64,000 nucleotides of DNA from Verrucomicrobiales bacterium (lineage in GTDB: Bacteria > Verrucomicrobiota > Verrucomicrobiia > Verrucomicrobiales > DEV007), in assembly GCA_029213065.1 (NCBI GenBank), contig JARGPH010000033.1, positions 1 to 64,000 of the forward strand, written 5' to 3'. The notes beneath the pieces were generated by a model, which saw only the letters and a program-made list of their open reading frames with translations, had not been told where the DNA came from and searched no databases. The position numbers were made by a program, and so were the translations under genes. Positions 44,816-56,200 of the stretch are shown here, one piece after another (the stretch's first letter is position 1; every line of letters starts with the position of its first letter).

Positions 44816-45865
44816 ATGAAAGTCGACGCAATTATCGTAGGTCAGGGGCTGGCCGGATCGCTGATGGCCTGGCAGCTTCTACGCGGCAACCTGAGAGTTC
44901 TCGTCGTGGATCGCGATGAGGCCGTCACTTCCTCAAAAGTAGCAGCCGGACTTCTGACACCACTAACCGGATCGCGATTCAATCTCTCCGAAGCCGTGAT
45001 CGAACGGCTCAATTACGCGCTCAATTTCTATTGGGAACTGGAAAACGATCACGATGCCAAGTTCTTCCATCATCAGACCATCGCCCGCCTCTTTCGCAAC
45101 CCGCGGGAAAAAAAGGCCTGGGAGGACCGCCTTCGCAAAGACCCTGGAAAATTGGAAGAGTTTCACAGCCCCCTCGGCGCACTCGATGAATCGATCACAG
45201 CGACCGGGGGTGGATTTGAGATGAAACGCGGCGGCTGGCTCGATGTCCCGCAGTTTCTGGAAGTAACACGCCAACATCTCCTTGAGCGGATTTCCTATGC
45301 GATCGGAGATCTATCCGCAGATGATGTTTCGATGACGGATACGGGAGTTCGCTGGAAGAACGTCGAAGCTTCAAAAATCATATTTTGTGAAGGTTGGATG
45401 GGAAATCAGAATCGCTTTTTTGACTGGATCACGATGCATCCCGCCCTCGGGGAGATTCTGGATTTGAAAATACCCGCTCTCGAATCGGAGAAACGCATCA
45501 TCAACAGCGGAGGCTGGATGATTCCAAGGGGAAATGGAATCTTTCGGGCGGGCTCCACCTATCGGCACGACTTTGACCGAATTGAGCCGTCCGACGAAGG
45601 TGAAGCAGAAGTGATGCAGAAAATCAGATCGATCACTTCCGCCCCCATCGAGGTGATCGACCGGAGAGCCGCAGTGCGCCCTATCATCAAACGAAGCCAG
45701 GTTTTCATGGGGGTTCACCCGGAGCATTCCAACGTCGCCTTCCTCAACGGACTGGGCTCGAAAGGCGTCATGAACGGCCCCTGGTATGCGGCCCGGCTCG
45801 CGCAACACCTTTTCACGAATGCCCCTCTTCCAGAGGAAGCGGACATTCGCTCCAACTTGATCTGA
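44816..45865 (+). CDS. FAD-dependent oxidoreductase, DAO family (MnmC oxidase-like?)
   Basis: 349 residues from the ATG at 44816 (a TTG two codons earlier is in frame). The FAD Rossmann motif G9-x-G11-x-x-G14 (IIVGQGLAGS) begins the protein, followed by VVDRDEAVTSSKVAAGLLTPLTG. The pattern AAG-x-(I/L)-x-P and later GGWLDVPQFL, the INSGGWMIPRGNGIFRAGSTY segment and the C-terminal SNVAFLNGLGSKGVMNGPWYAARLA are of the D-amino-acid-oxidase/glycine-oxidase fold used also by the MnmC oxidase domain. It lies 21 bp before an MnmM-like tRNA methyltransferase gene. This context suggests it acts on cmnm5(s2)U34 of tRNA, but the general DAO family (amine oxidation) is also possible. Confidence 0.85.
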   Translation: MKVDAIIVGQGLAGSLMAWQLLRGNLRVLVVDRDEAVTSSKVAAGLLTPLTGSRFNLSEAVIERLNYALNFYWELENDHDAKFFHHQTIARLFRNPREKKAWEDRLRKDPGKLEEFHSPLGALDESITATGGGFEMKRGGWLDVPQFLEVTRQHLLERISYAIGDLSADDVSMTDTGVRWKNVEASKIIFCEGWMGNQNRFFDWITMHPALGEILDLKIPALESEKRIINSGGWMIPRGNGIFRAGSTYRHDFDRIEPSDEGEAEVMQKIRSITSAPIEVIDRRAAVRPIIKRSQVFMGVHPEHSNVAFLNGLGSKGVMNGPWYAARLAQHLFTNAPLPEEADIRSNLI

Positions 45866-45886
45866 CGACACTTTTCCCGCCTCATC

Positions 45887-46456
45887 ATGGCTCATCCGAA
45901 ACCTCGATTTCCCCGCCCTACCACGATGGCACATCGACTCATCGCTGACGTCGTCGATGCAGGAGACACCGCCGTCGACGCCACCATCGGCAACGGGCAC
46001 GACACGTTGTTTCTCGCCGGTCTTGTTGGTCCATCCGGTCATGTCATCGGCTTCGACATTCAGGAACAAGCGATCGAACAAACCCGGAACCGGCTCGGTG
46101 AAGCGGAATCGGTAAAGCTTCATCTGGACAGCCATGGCAACATGGAAAGCTATCTCGCGGGCGAAGTGAAAGCTGTGATGTTCAATCTCGGCTATCTTCC
46201 GGGCGGGGATCAAAAAATCATCACGGTTCCCGACTCAACCCTCTCAGCATTGAAAACCGCCACAGAGCATCTCTCCATCCACGGCGTCGTTACAATTGTC
46301 GCTTACATTGGACATGAAGGCGGAAGCGACGAAGCGTTACAGGTTGATCAATGGGCAGAAGCACTCTGCGCCGATCACTATTCAGTAGTCCGGTATGAGT
46401 TCACCAACCGGAAAAACAAGGCGCCCTACCTCATTGGTATTCAGCGCCTTGCCTGA
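45887..46456 (+). CDS. mnmM: MnmM-like (YtqB) tRNA methyltransferase
   Basis: 189-residue class I SAM-dependent methyltransferase of the rRNA_methylase/YtqB family; MnmM methylates nm5s2U34 to mnm5s2U34 in tRNAs for Lys, Glu and Gln in Gram-positive bacteria. Visible: the SAM motif I DATIGNGHDT (31-40), GFDIQEQAIEQT, LDSHGNMESYL, the diagnostic MFNLGYLPGGD (98-108), and VAYIGHEGGSDEA. Only this family combines NLGYLPGGD with GHEGG in this order. It is adjacent to the FAD oxidoreductase gene. The gene symbol is by homology; the tRNA substrate is not shown. Confidence 0.85.
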   Translation: MAHPKPRFPRPTTMAHRLIADVVDAGDTAVDATIGNGHDTLFLAGLVGPSGHVIGFDIQEQAIEQTRNRLGEAESVKLHLDSHGNMESYLAGEVKAVMFNLGYLPGGDQKIITVPDSTLSALKTATEHLSIHGVVTIVAYIGHEGGSDEALQVDQWAEALCADHYSVVRYEFTNRKNKAPYLIGIQRLA

Positions 46457-46520
46457 TCATATCCGGTGAAATTACCGTAGAATTCTTGGTGAGTCGGAAG
46501 TGGCGTAATCGCCCCTTCCT

Positions 46521-47280
46521 TTATTCAGCGCCCTCTTCTTCCTCTTCCTCCTCATCCAGGATTTGCTCCTGAAGCTCAAGGACATCCTCAATGTCGGTTG
46601 GAATGATCAATGACGAATCGAGCTCATTGGCAAAGACGAAGTGGAAGGTTGGATTTCCATTCACATCGTAATGATCAAATCCAACGAAGAACATTCCAAA
46701 CGGGCTGAATCCGGTGAAAAGCCCTTCGTTCTCGCGCTGCCAATCTTCAAGCACCCTGTCTTCCGGATACAGCTCAAGAGCTTCTGCAACACTCAGGAAA
46801 GTCCTGCCGGATCCACCTCCGACAGCGCCTTCTCCGTCACCATCGGCACTGCCACCGCCGCTTCCGCCACCTTCACTTCCTCCCGGGGTGACCACGGGTG
46901 AACTCGTCAGTTCTATTGAATTGTAGTAGAAGGCAAAACTTGCCGCATTGGTTGGAGAAGGCCCTGTATTGATCGCATTATTGTGTTCACCGGGCATGGA
47001 AGGAGCAACACCGGTAATATTTACAGTAAACTCGTCATCACGTTGCAGAACCGATGGGTCAGTCTCTGCTCCGACGAAGGCCTCACCGTTCAATAACGCA
47101 TCCGCCTGGATATCGTTGCTCGAACGCTCAGCCACATAAAACCTCAGCTCGTCGACACCCCCAAACTCACTGTTCTCGTCTGCAATGATCGATCCACCGG
47201 ACGGATCAGTAACTGCATCGGCGCTCGCCGCAATCTGAGTGATTCCACCAAGAGCAACTGCGCTGGAAATGTGGTTCACA
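46521..47280 (-). other. Unique C-terminal region of the giant protein
   Basis: Residues about 5,568-5,820. It begins after the last SMIGHVNH copy and has a PGGSEGGGSGGG linker, then an unfamiliar segment with FSPFGMFFVGFDHYDVNGNPTF-like sequence, ending with a run of Glu. It does not match a known sorting signal that I can name. Confidence 0.7.
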
Positions 47281-50200
47281 TGTCCGATCATGCTGTCGGC
47301 CAATGCAATGTCAGAATCAGCAACCACCGTGATGTCCCCCTCCCGCGCGCCGGATCCGGCGAGTGCGTCAATCGAGGAGGTGGGCGAATATAGATCGTCA
47401 CCGTGGCCGATCTTCGAGTAGGCCCCCTTATCGCCAGCCGTCGCCACCATAATGATGTCGTTTCCGGAGGTCACATTGATCGCTCCATTCATACTCCCAC
47501 TTGCAGTGGCGCCACCGTTACCAATCTGAGAGTAGGATCGAATGTCTGATCCTCCAGTTAGATTGATGTCGTTTACAGCAGTAACAGAGACAGCACTGAT
47601 GAGAGACGATACGTTTGACTCGATACCACCGCTTCCTATCTGAGCACTGGCTTGAACCCCGTCTCCGGCGGTAACAACCACCTTCGCAGCTGAAGTAACA
47701 GTTGTTCCTCCAGTGAAATTGGCAGCGCTATAGCTTGTTCCGCCATTTCCGATCGCGGCTTCAGTAAAGTCATCACTTCCTCCAAGAACAGAAACATCAC
47801 CGGTGGTTGATGTGACGCTGACAGCTCCTGCGATATCCCCGGAACCCCGGCTACCGCCGTTTCCAATTCTCGAGTAGGCATCAGAACCACTGCCGCCCTG
47901 AATCGTGGCAGTGTTGGCAGTTACCGTAATATCTCCGCCCTTGGTTCCGCCTGCGCCCAAACCTCCATTGCCGATCAATGCATAGGCCTGATCACCTCCA
48001 CCCGTGACTTGAAGCGCGCCATCCACGGTCCCTACGGTCAGATCAACCGTGATGTCCCCGTCGAGATTCGAAGTGCCACCACTGCCCCCGTCGCCGACCT
48101 GTGCAAAAGCGCCGACTCCGGTTCCGGCAAGAACGGAAAGTCCATCATCGTGTGTCCCTACCTTGATCGCACCGGTTGTTGGAGTGGTATCGGAATTATT
48201 GAATCCAATTTGCGCAGAAGCGTTAGCAGCGGTGTTGCTGCCCTGAACAACGACACCGTAACCGGCAACCTGATTGAGGCCACCAGCTGTTCCCACCGCA
48301 ATCGCTGCGGTCTGGTTTCCGTCACCGATCAACACTTTTCCGCCGTTGGCACCGAATTCACCGGGAGCTACCGTTGCAGGAATGGTCACAGGCTGGAAAT
48401 CAGGAAGGCTGATCAACCCGAGGGCAGGTGTAGTCGTGTAAGCCCCTGTCATGATAGGTGCGGCAGTGGCTGTTGCCCCTGTATTGGCCCACCCCGCAAG
48501 AAGGTTCATGTCACCCGAACCTGTGTTCTGAAGTCCATTCAGGATATTGAGGTTTCCTCCACTGAGTAGATTCACATGGTTTGCGGAATTGAATGAAACA
48601 TCACCAAGCGTGCCGCTACCAATCGTGAGGTCACCGGTTCCTCCCGATGCTATGAGGACATCATCGACAGTTGCTGCGACACCGATCGTCTCAGCGAGGG
48701 TAATCAACGTTCCCCCATTTCCATCCTGCTGCTGCAGGGTTGACGCCATGTTGATTCCCATCAGGCCAACGAGTGAGAACCCTTGATCGCCGCCACTGGT
48801 TCCAGCGAAGTAATCCACTGCGCCAACACCATCACCTGTCTGGTGAGTCACGAGCGCTGCTCCGGCAGTCCCATCCGCAAGCGTGATCGCACCGTCGGTG
48901 TAGATATTTAATCCACCGGTTCTCGTTCCAGTCGCTGAACCGTCAGTATCGCCGTGCCCGATGATGGCACCGGACGTTGCGTCCGATCCACCGGTTACTC
49001 CGATAGCACCGCCAGCTACCACTGAGACAGTGCCGTTTATGGTTTCGTTGGCACCCTCTACTGAGTGACCGATCTGAGCCGAAGACTCAGCGCCACCGCC
49101 ACCGGTCATCGTAATGGCATCAGTAACGTTCACGGTGATAAATCCTGTCGTTCCTGCAGCACCCGACTTGTTACCGATTTGTGCATAACTGCGGCTACCA
49201 GTGGTTCCTGCGGTGAGGGTCAGTGAATCGGCTCCGACGATGGTGTCACCTGTGCGAACGCCATCACCTGCAGCTCCGCCAACTCCGATCTGCGTATAGG
49301 CATTGTCACTCAAGCCCGAAGTCAGCGTAACATCACCGGTTCCAGTTGCGCGAGTGTTACTGGTGATCGTGCCGTCAGCATCCTGGCCGCCCGCTCCAAT
49401 CTGAGCGTAGGCATTTAGTCCACCGAGAGAGGAATTGAGCGTGAGACCGTTGCCGAAGGTAACGACGGTATCACCGGTCATTGTCGAGGCATCAGCACCA
49501 AGACCTCCGAGACCGATTTGAGAGAAGCTGCCTCGAGCGTCAGTATTACCACCTGACATGAGCGCGACGGCACCACTGGCGGTCACCGTGGTTGTTCCGT
49601 CAATCGTTCCAACAAACGGATTCCCCCCGCCACTGGCTCCGCCACCGGCTCCGATCTTGGTATAGGCAGAAGACCCCGCCCCACTTGTCATGAGAACATC
49701 CACTGCGGTTACCGTGGTATTGGCTCCGGTGAGGTTTGCGGCGGTTGTGCCATCACCGACAGCGGTTCCACCGAGGCCGATCATCGAATAGTTATTGCTG
49801 TTTGCGCCACCCTTGAGAATCACATTTCCGGCAGAGGCGGTAACGTCAGTGGTTCCGCTCATCGGTCCGTCATGAATCAGTCCGCCTGCTCCAATCTGAG
49901 TGTAGGACTGCGAGCTCGAGGCAGTAGAGGAATCGAGTGTGATATTGCCTGTTGAAGCATTCACGATCGTGTCGGAATCAATTGTGCCTGAAGGGAAACC
50001 TGTTACAGCAGTGTTGATTCCTCCACCGACACCAATCTGCGAGTAGGCATCCTGACCGCCGGCTTCGAGAGTTACCGAAGCGCCTTCGACGTGAACATCG
50101 CCCGTCTTATCTGCATCGGAGTCTTCACCACCGATACCGATCTGGGTGTAGGAACCTTGTCCAGCACCACTGCTCAATGTAATTGCCCCGCCCCCCTCAA

Positions 50201-53200
50201 CAGTGCCCGTGAGCGGATTGAAATTCACATGAGTGTCACCAACGATAGTTCCATCAGCGTTGTAGCCACCTGCACCGATCTGCGCGTAGGATCGCTGGCC
50301 ACTGCCTGCGAGACTCACGCCGGCGCCGGCAAGCACCACCGTAGCATCGTCTCCTGCAACAAGAGGATTGAACGCACTGAGTGCGCCGAGCGCATCGTGA
50401 CCACCGTGGCCAATCTGAACGTAGGCGTCAGAACCGGACCCCGCAGCCATCGAGACGGACCCGAACGTTGCTACCGCTACAATGCCCTTGGCATCGCCAC
50501 GGTTCGTGTCACCGCCGTGTCCGATCTGTGAGTAGGCATCAGCAGAACCGTTACCGCCATTCATAGCGACGGAGTTGAATCCACCGATGAGGATATTACC
50601 CGACTTCGTGTTGGTCTCCGTTCCACTGTTGGCGCCGCCGTGACCGATATGAGTGTAAGCATTGTTCGCCGCTGCCGAATCCATCGTCAGCAGTCCACCT
50701 GTGGGAGCAAACGGCGTAAAGGTTGTCTCATCGAAGTTGACGTAGATTTCTGAAGTGAAGGCACCGTCCGTTTCCTGACCGCCGTGCCCCAGTTGAGCGT
50801 ATGAGCCACCGCTCCCCCCTGCTGTTGCATTGAGATCGAGCGACTGGGCGACGATCCGGATAACGTCCCCGATCGCACCGTGATCACCATTCGCAAGGTG
50901 ACCACCGTGGCCGACCTGAGCGTAGGCATCGGTATTGGAACCACCGGTGATATCAAGTTCACCTGTGGTTGTGATCTCAATGTTTCCGGAGGTGTTACCG
51001 ATGTTCTCATTTCCGCCATGTCCGATTTGAGCATACGCATCGGCTCCGGTTCCGCCGTTCAGCGTAATACCTGTCGATTCGGTAATCGTAATGTCACCCG
51101 TCTTAACACCTGCGTTTGCGGAGCCGGCAGTTGCTCCGCCATGACCGATCTGGCTGTAGGATCGAGTTCCTCCTCCGAGAAGTTCGATAGCGGCGGCCCG
51201 GCCGATAATGATGTTACCGGTCGCAGCGTCCGTGCGCCCCGTGCCACCGTGACCGATCTGCGTGTAGGCATCCGCGGTGCCGTTCACGGAGGCGAGACTG
51301 ATGTTTCCAGTTCCGCCAACAATCGCATCACCATTGGCATGATCAACGTTGATGTAAATATCACCCGTTAGAGCGCCATCCTGATCAGTGCCGTCATCAA
51401 ATCCGCCGTGCCCGATCTGTGCGTAGGTCTCATTTTGAGTGCCTCCGTCCATGTCAATCGAAGCAGCAAGAACGACGATTTCACCGGTTTGAACTCCGCT
51501 TACTTCATGACCACCATGACCAATATGGGCAAAGTTCCCTGTCTGACCGCCAGCGTTACCCGCTCCGGCAGCAACGGTTAAGGCACCATTGCGAGCGTCA
51601 ACCCGGATCGTTCCGGTAGCATTTGAATTCACACCTGTTCCACCATTACCGATCATCGCATAGGAATCATCTTCGGTTGCATCGATTCCACCGCGCACGG
51701 TTACATTCCCTGTTCCAGCGGTCACATCAATATTGGCAAGGAATGTCCGAGTCCCACTGTTAGCGAGACCACCGACACCCACTTGAGCAAACGCATTGCG
51801 CTCGACTCCCGCAAGAATGTCCACCGAAGTCCCGGCATTCAGACTGATAACATCATTGGCATCTCCTCTGTCTCCATTGGAGAGGATTCCGCCGTGCCCG
51901 GCGAGAGCGTAGGAACGGTTTCCAGTTCCACCCATGAAAGTGATCGAGGTTCCCGCATCGATATCCACAGAACCGTTCGCTGCACCGGTCAGGTTCGAAC
52001 CACCGTTTCCGATCTGAGCGTATGTCTGCCAACCCGATCCCCCTGTCGCTGAAACCGATCCAGTTGTGGAATCCACCGTAATGTCACCTGTATGAGTTCC
52101 GGAAGCGCTATCGCCGCCTGCTCCAATCTGAGCATAAGCATCGTTGGCGGTTCCCCCTTTGATACTGATGTCGTTCACTGCTGTAACCATGGTCGTCGTC
52201 GTCGCACTTCCCATCGCTCCACCGGAGTTATTCCCTCCAAGACCCACTTGCGCGTAGGCATCCGTTCCACCCGCGGTCATGGAAAATGCACCACCGGAAT
52301 CAACCGTTACCAAAGCATCGTGGGCTCCATCTGAATTGTATCCTCCGGCACCGACATGGACATAGGCTGTAGAACCAGTGCCACTTTGGAGTGTCATATC
52401 GCCAACTGATTTAAGATTGATCGTTGAGGTAGCGCTTCCCATGTTTCCGGTGGTGTTAGTTCCTCCGATGCCCACTTGTCCGTAGGCTCCCGATCCGTTT
52501 CCATTCATGGAGAAGGTTCCTCCTGAATCAACTGAAACGAGGCCGTCATGAGTTCCAACAGAATCGTATCCGCCAACACCGATCTGAACAAAGGCTCTGC
52601 TTCCGGTTCCGGCATCAAGGTCGATGAGACCGCCTGTCTTCACATCAACCGTTGTTGTTGCACTTCCGAGATTGCCCGTCGCACTGTATCCACCGATACC
52701 GATCAAGGAGAAAGCATCCGTATTCGTTCCACCCATCATCGTGAGAGTGCCTCCGGCATCGACATCGATATTGGCATTGTGATTTCCGTTTGAATCGCGA
52801 CCACCAATACCGATCATCGTGAATCCTTTACTGGCAGCACCGCTTGTCATAGCGATGTTGTTCTTCACATCCACCTTCACTCCGGTGGTAATCGCACCGC
52901 TCGCATCGGCATGACCACCCGCTCCGATCATGGAGAAGGAGTCCGCTTCGGCCGCCGTAGGTGTTCCTGCGTTAAGAGCGAGTCCGCCGTTTTCACTCGT
53001 TACAGTGACCTGACCGGTCTTTGTTCCGTCGACACCATTTCCGCCCTGACCAATCATGGTGAAGGCATTTTCGCCGCCTCCGCTCATAAGCGTAATGTCA
53101 GTTTCGGTCTGAACCGTGACATTGCCACTGATGCTACCATCCGACGACGCCTGACCTCCCGAACCAATCAGGCTGAAGGAATCCTCTGCATCACTCGCGG

Positions 53201-56200
53201 TAAGCTGAATGCCTCCTGCTGTCGTGGTCACATTAATATCACCGGTCTTAGATCCGTTGATAGCATCGCCTCCCAAACCGATCATGGTATGTGAACGGAA
53301 ACCAGCGCTACTGGTGAGAACAATGTCGTTGAGGGCGTTCACCTTGAAATCCGTTGTGCTGACCGCACCGCTGTTCCCGGAACCGCCGATACCAATCTGA
53401 CTGAAGGCAGTGTTCCCGGTTCCCGAAGCGAGATTGATCCCTCCCCCGGTGGTAGCAACATCAATCTTCGCTGCGAGAGCGGCTGAGCCAAGATTGTCTC
53501 CGCCCAGTCCGATCAAAGTGAACGAACTGTCTCCTGCTCCGCTTGTCAGTCTGATGTCGCCTGTCGCGGCAACTTTCACATCACCTCCGATAGCAGCAGT
53601 GTGGCCGTTGCCACCGTTACCAATCTGACTGTGAGATCCTGCCAGTGCCCCACCGGTCATACTAACCGAAGCTACATTGGTGACATCGACTGTTGAACCG
53701 ACATCGATCGTTCCGCTGGTATGGTCCAATCCACCGTGACCGATTTGAGTAAACGCATCAGCACCTCCACCTGAAGTCAAAGTCAGATTACCCTGGCTCG
53801 CAGTGGTTGTCGTTCCCGTAAGAGTGATCGTGCCGGTCTTCGCTCCATTTGCACCAATACCACCATGGCCGATTTGAGCATAGGTCCCCGTTCCACCGGA
53901 ACCGCTGAGTGAAAGATCCGTGAAATTCGTCACCGAGATATCGCCACCACGCGCACCATTCTGGCCGGCGATTCCGTGGCCGATCTGTGCGTAAGCGCCT
54001 GCTCCGGTCGCTCCACCTGAAATACTGATAGCAGCCGGCTCACAGAAGGAAATATTGATTGAACCGTTGATAACACCCGTCGGATCGGTCGCCGCAGTGC
54101 CTGTCCCGTCAGGGCCTGCTCCGGTTCCACCTCCAGCACCGCCATGCCCCACTTGAACATAAGCCCCGGCTCCCGTTCCGGCAGTCATATTAAAACCACC
54201 TGTGTAATTAGTGGCTCCGACCGTAACATCGCCTTTCGCCTGGATATCAATCACTCCTGTAAGATTACTGACATTCGTTCCCGTGCCATAGAAACCGATC
54301 TGAGTGGCAGCATCTGTACCCGATCCGCTAAGAACGTTAATCTGACGTCCCCGAAGGATCGTCTGACCGAGGCGGCTGCCAACACGAACAGCTTCGGTCT
54401 GTGTGCTGCTGCCAACCGTAAGGATACCCTGTGACTGACCGCCAAGTCCTCCCATGGGAACGGTCTGCCCCGCTACAACACCGAAGGTATCGCAGTCGTT
54501 GAAGTCGGCAGCACCCGGAATGATTTCAGGATCACAGAAATCAATCACGCTGACTTCGTTGAGATAATCCATCGAGGACGGATCCTGCACTCCGTTCCAG
54601 CCGGCCACGAGTGCCACAGTGCCTTCACCTGCATTTTGGATACTGCGGTTGAAATTCAGATTGCCAGTCGAGAGAACGATGAAGCTGAAGATGTCGTCTT
54701 TATACTGTTTCGTCGGATCGGTTGGTAGATTTATCGTGTTGTTTCCGCTCAGGGTCATGACCACGTTTCCACCACCAATGTTACCGGCAGCAATTTCGCC
54801 CACGTTCTCAAGGACGTTCTCGGTAAGTCCACCAGGTGCCGGTGAACTCGCCCCGATCACTGTGGTCCCGCCGTTGGTTACATACTGATAGCCATCGCCA
54901 CCGAGGTAACTGTTGGCATTGTTCTTGAGACCGGTCGTCCCACCTGAACCGTCGGTTTGGGTGCGGTGAAGAAGATGCACATTTGCATTATTCTGATTCG
55001 TCACTCTTGCCGTAGTAGCACCCCCCACAAATATCTGGAGGCCTCCTTCACGAGTGCCAGTGCTGGTTCCACTTCCAAAATCGCCGTAGTCACCGGCGCC
55101 ATCACCATGTCCAATCTGAACCCAACTGAAACCGTTGCCACCCCTCATACTGAGATCACCACTGTTGTCAGCGACCACAAAAACCCGACCACTCAGAGCG
55201 CCGTCGACGTCACGTCCTCCGTGACCGATCTGAACGGATTGATTAGTCCCCAGACCTCCCCGCATATTGATTCCAGCACCATTGGCTGTCCGAACGCCTG
55301 TTACTACCGTCACCTCTCCACTGTGATCACCGTCGGCAGCACGGCCACCATGCCCGATTTGCATATAACCGCCGAGATTCTTGTTACCTCCGCCGTCAAC
55401 GCTCATGTCGAGAAATCCGTCTATATTGACGCAGATATCACCGGCATGACCTCCGCCAGCCGCGGCTGAAGAGGTGTACCCACCATGACCGATCTGCGCG
55501 TATGACTTACGACCATTGTTGATGACTTCACCAGCCCCGCCGTCATCACCGAACCCCGAGCCGTCGCCGGCTTTCACCGTCAGATTGCCCTTTGCCGTAA
55601 CTTCAAACGCCGAGCTCGAGTGATTTCCGGAAGTGGCATTGCCACCATGTCCGATCTGAACAAATGACTCTTCACCTCCGCCCGAAGTTAGATTTATCGC
55701 AGCTCCGGCAGTCTGGACGAGCCCGGCTGCCTGATTGATTTTGATAAAGCCGGTATTTCCGAGATCTGTAGCAGTGTCGTCCGCATTATGACCTCCGTTG
55801 CCGATCATCGCATAACTGCGCATGTCTTCTCCTCCGGTCAGGGTGATCGTTCCGACCGAGTCCAGAGTGATATCACCTGAGTGATCGCCCTGAGCAGCGC
55901 GGCCACCGTGACCAAGCTGAGCATAGTTGTCATTCTGATTACCTCCACGGAAGAGAACTCCGGCAGCACCGGCACTCACGGTAATCGCACCATTGTGTCC
56001 CGCTACGCCCGTGTTGGTTCGAGAATCCGAGGCAAGACCACCGTGACCTAACTGAACGTAGGAACTGTTCGCATTCGGACTTCCGGCAGCAGCTACCTTG
56101 AGAGCGGAAGAAGCATCAAAAATAACCCCTCCACCGGCAAGCGCTGTAATGTCGCCACCGTGCGCACCTGAGGTAGAAAGTCCGCCGTTACCCAGTTGAG

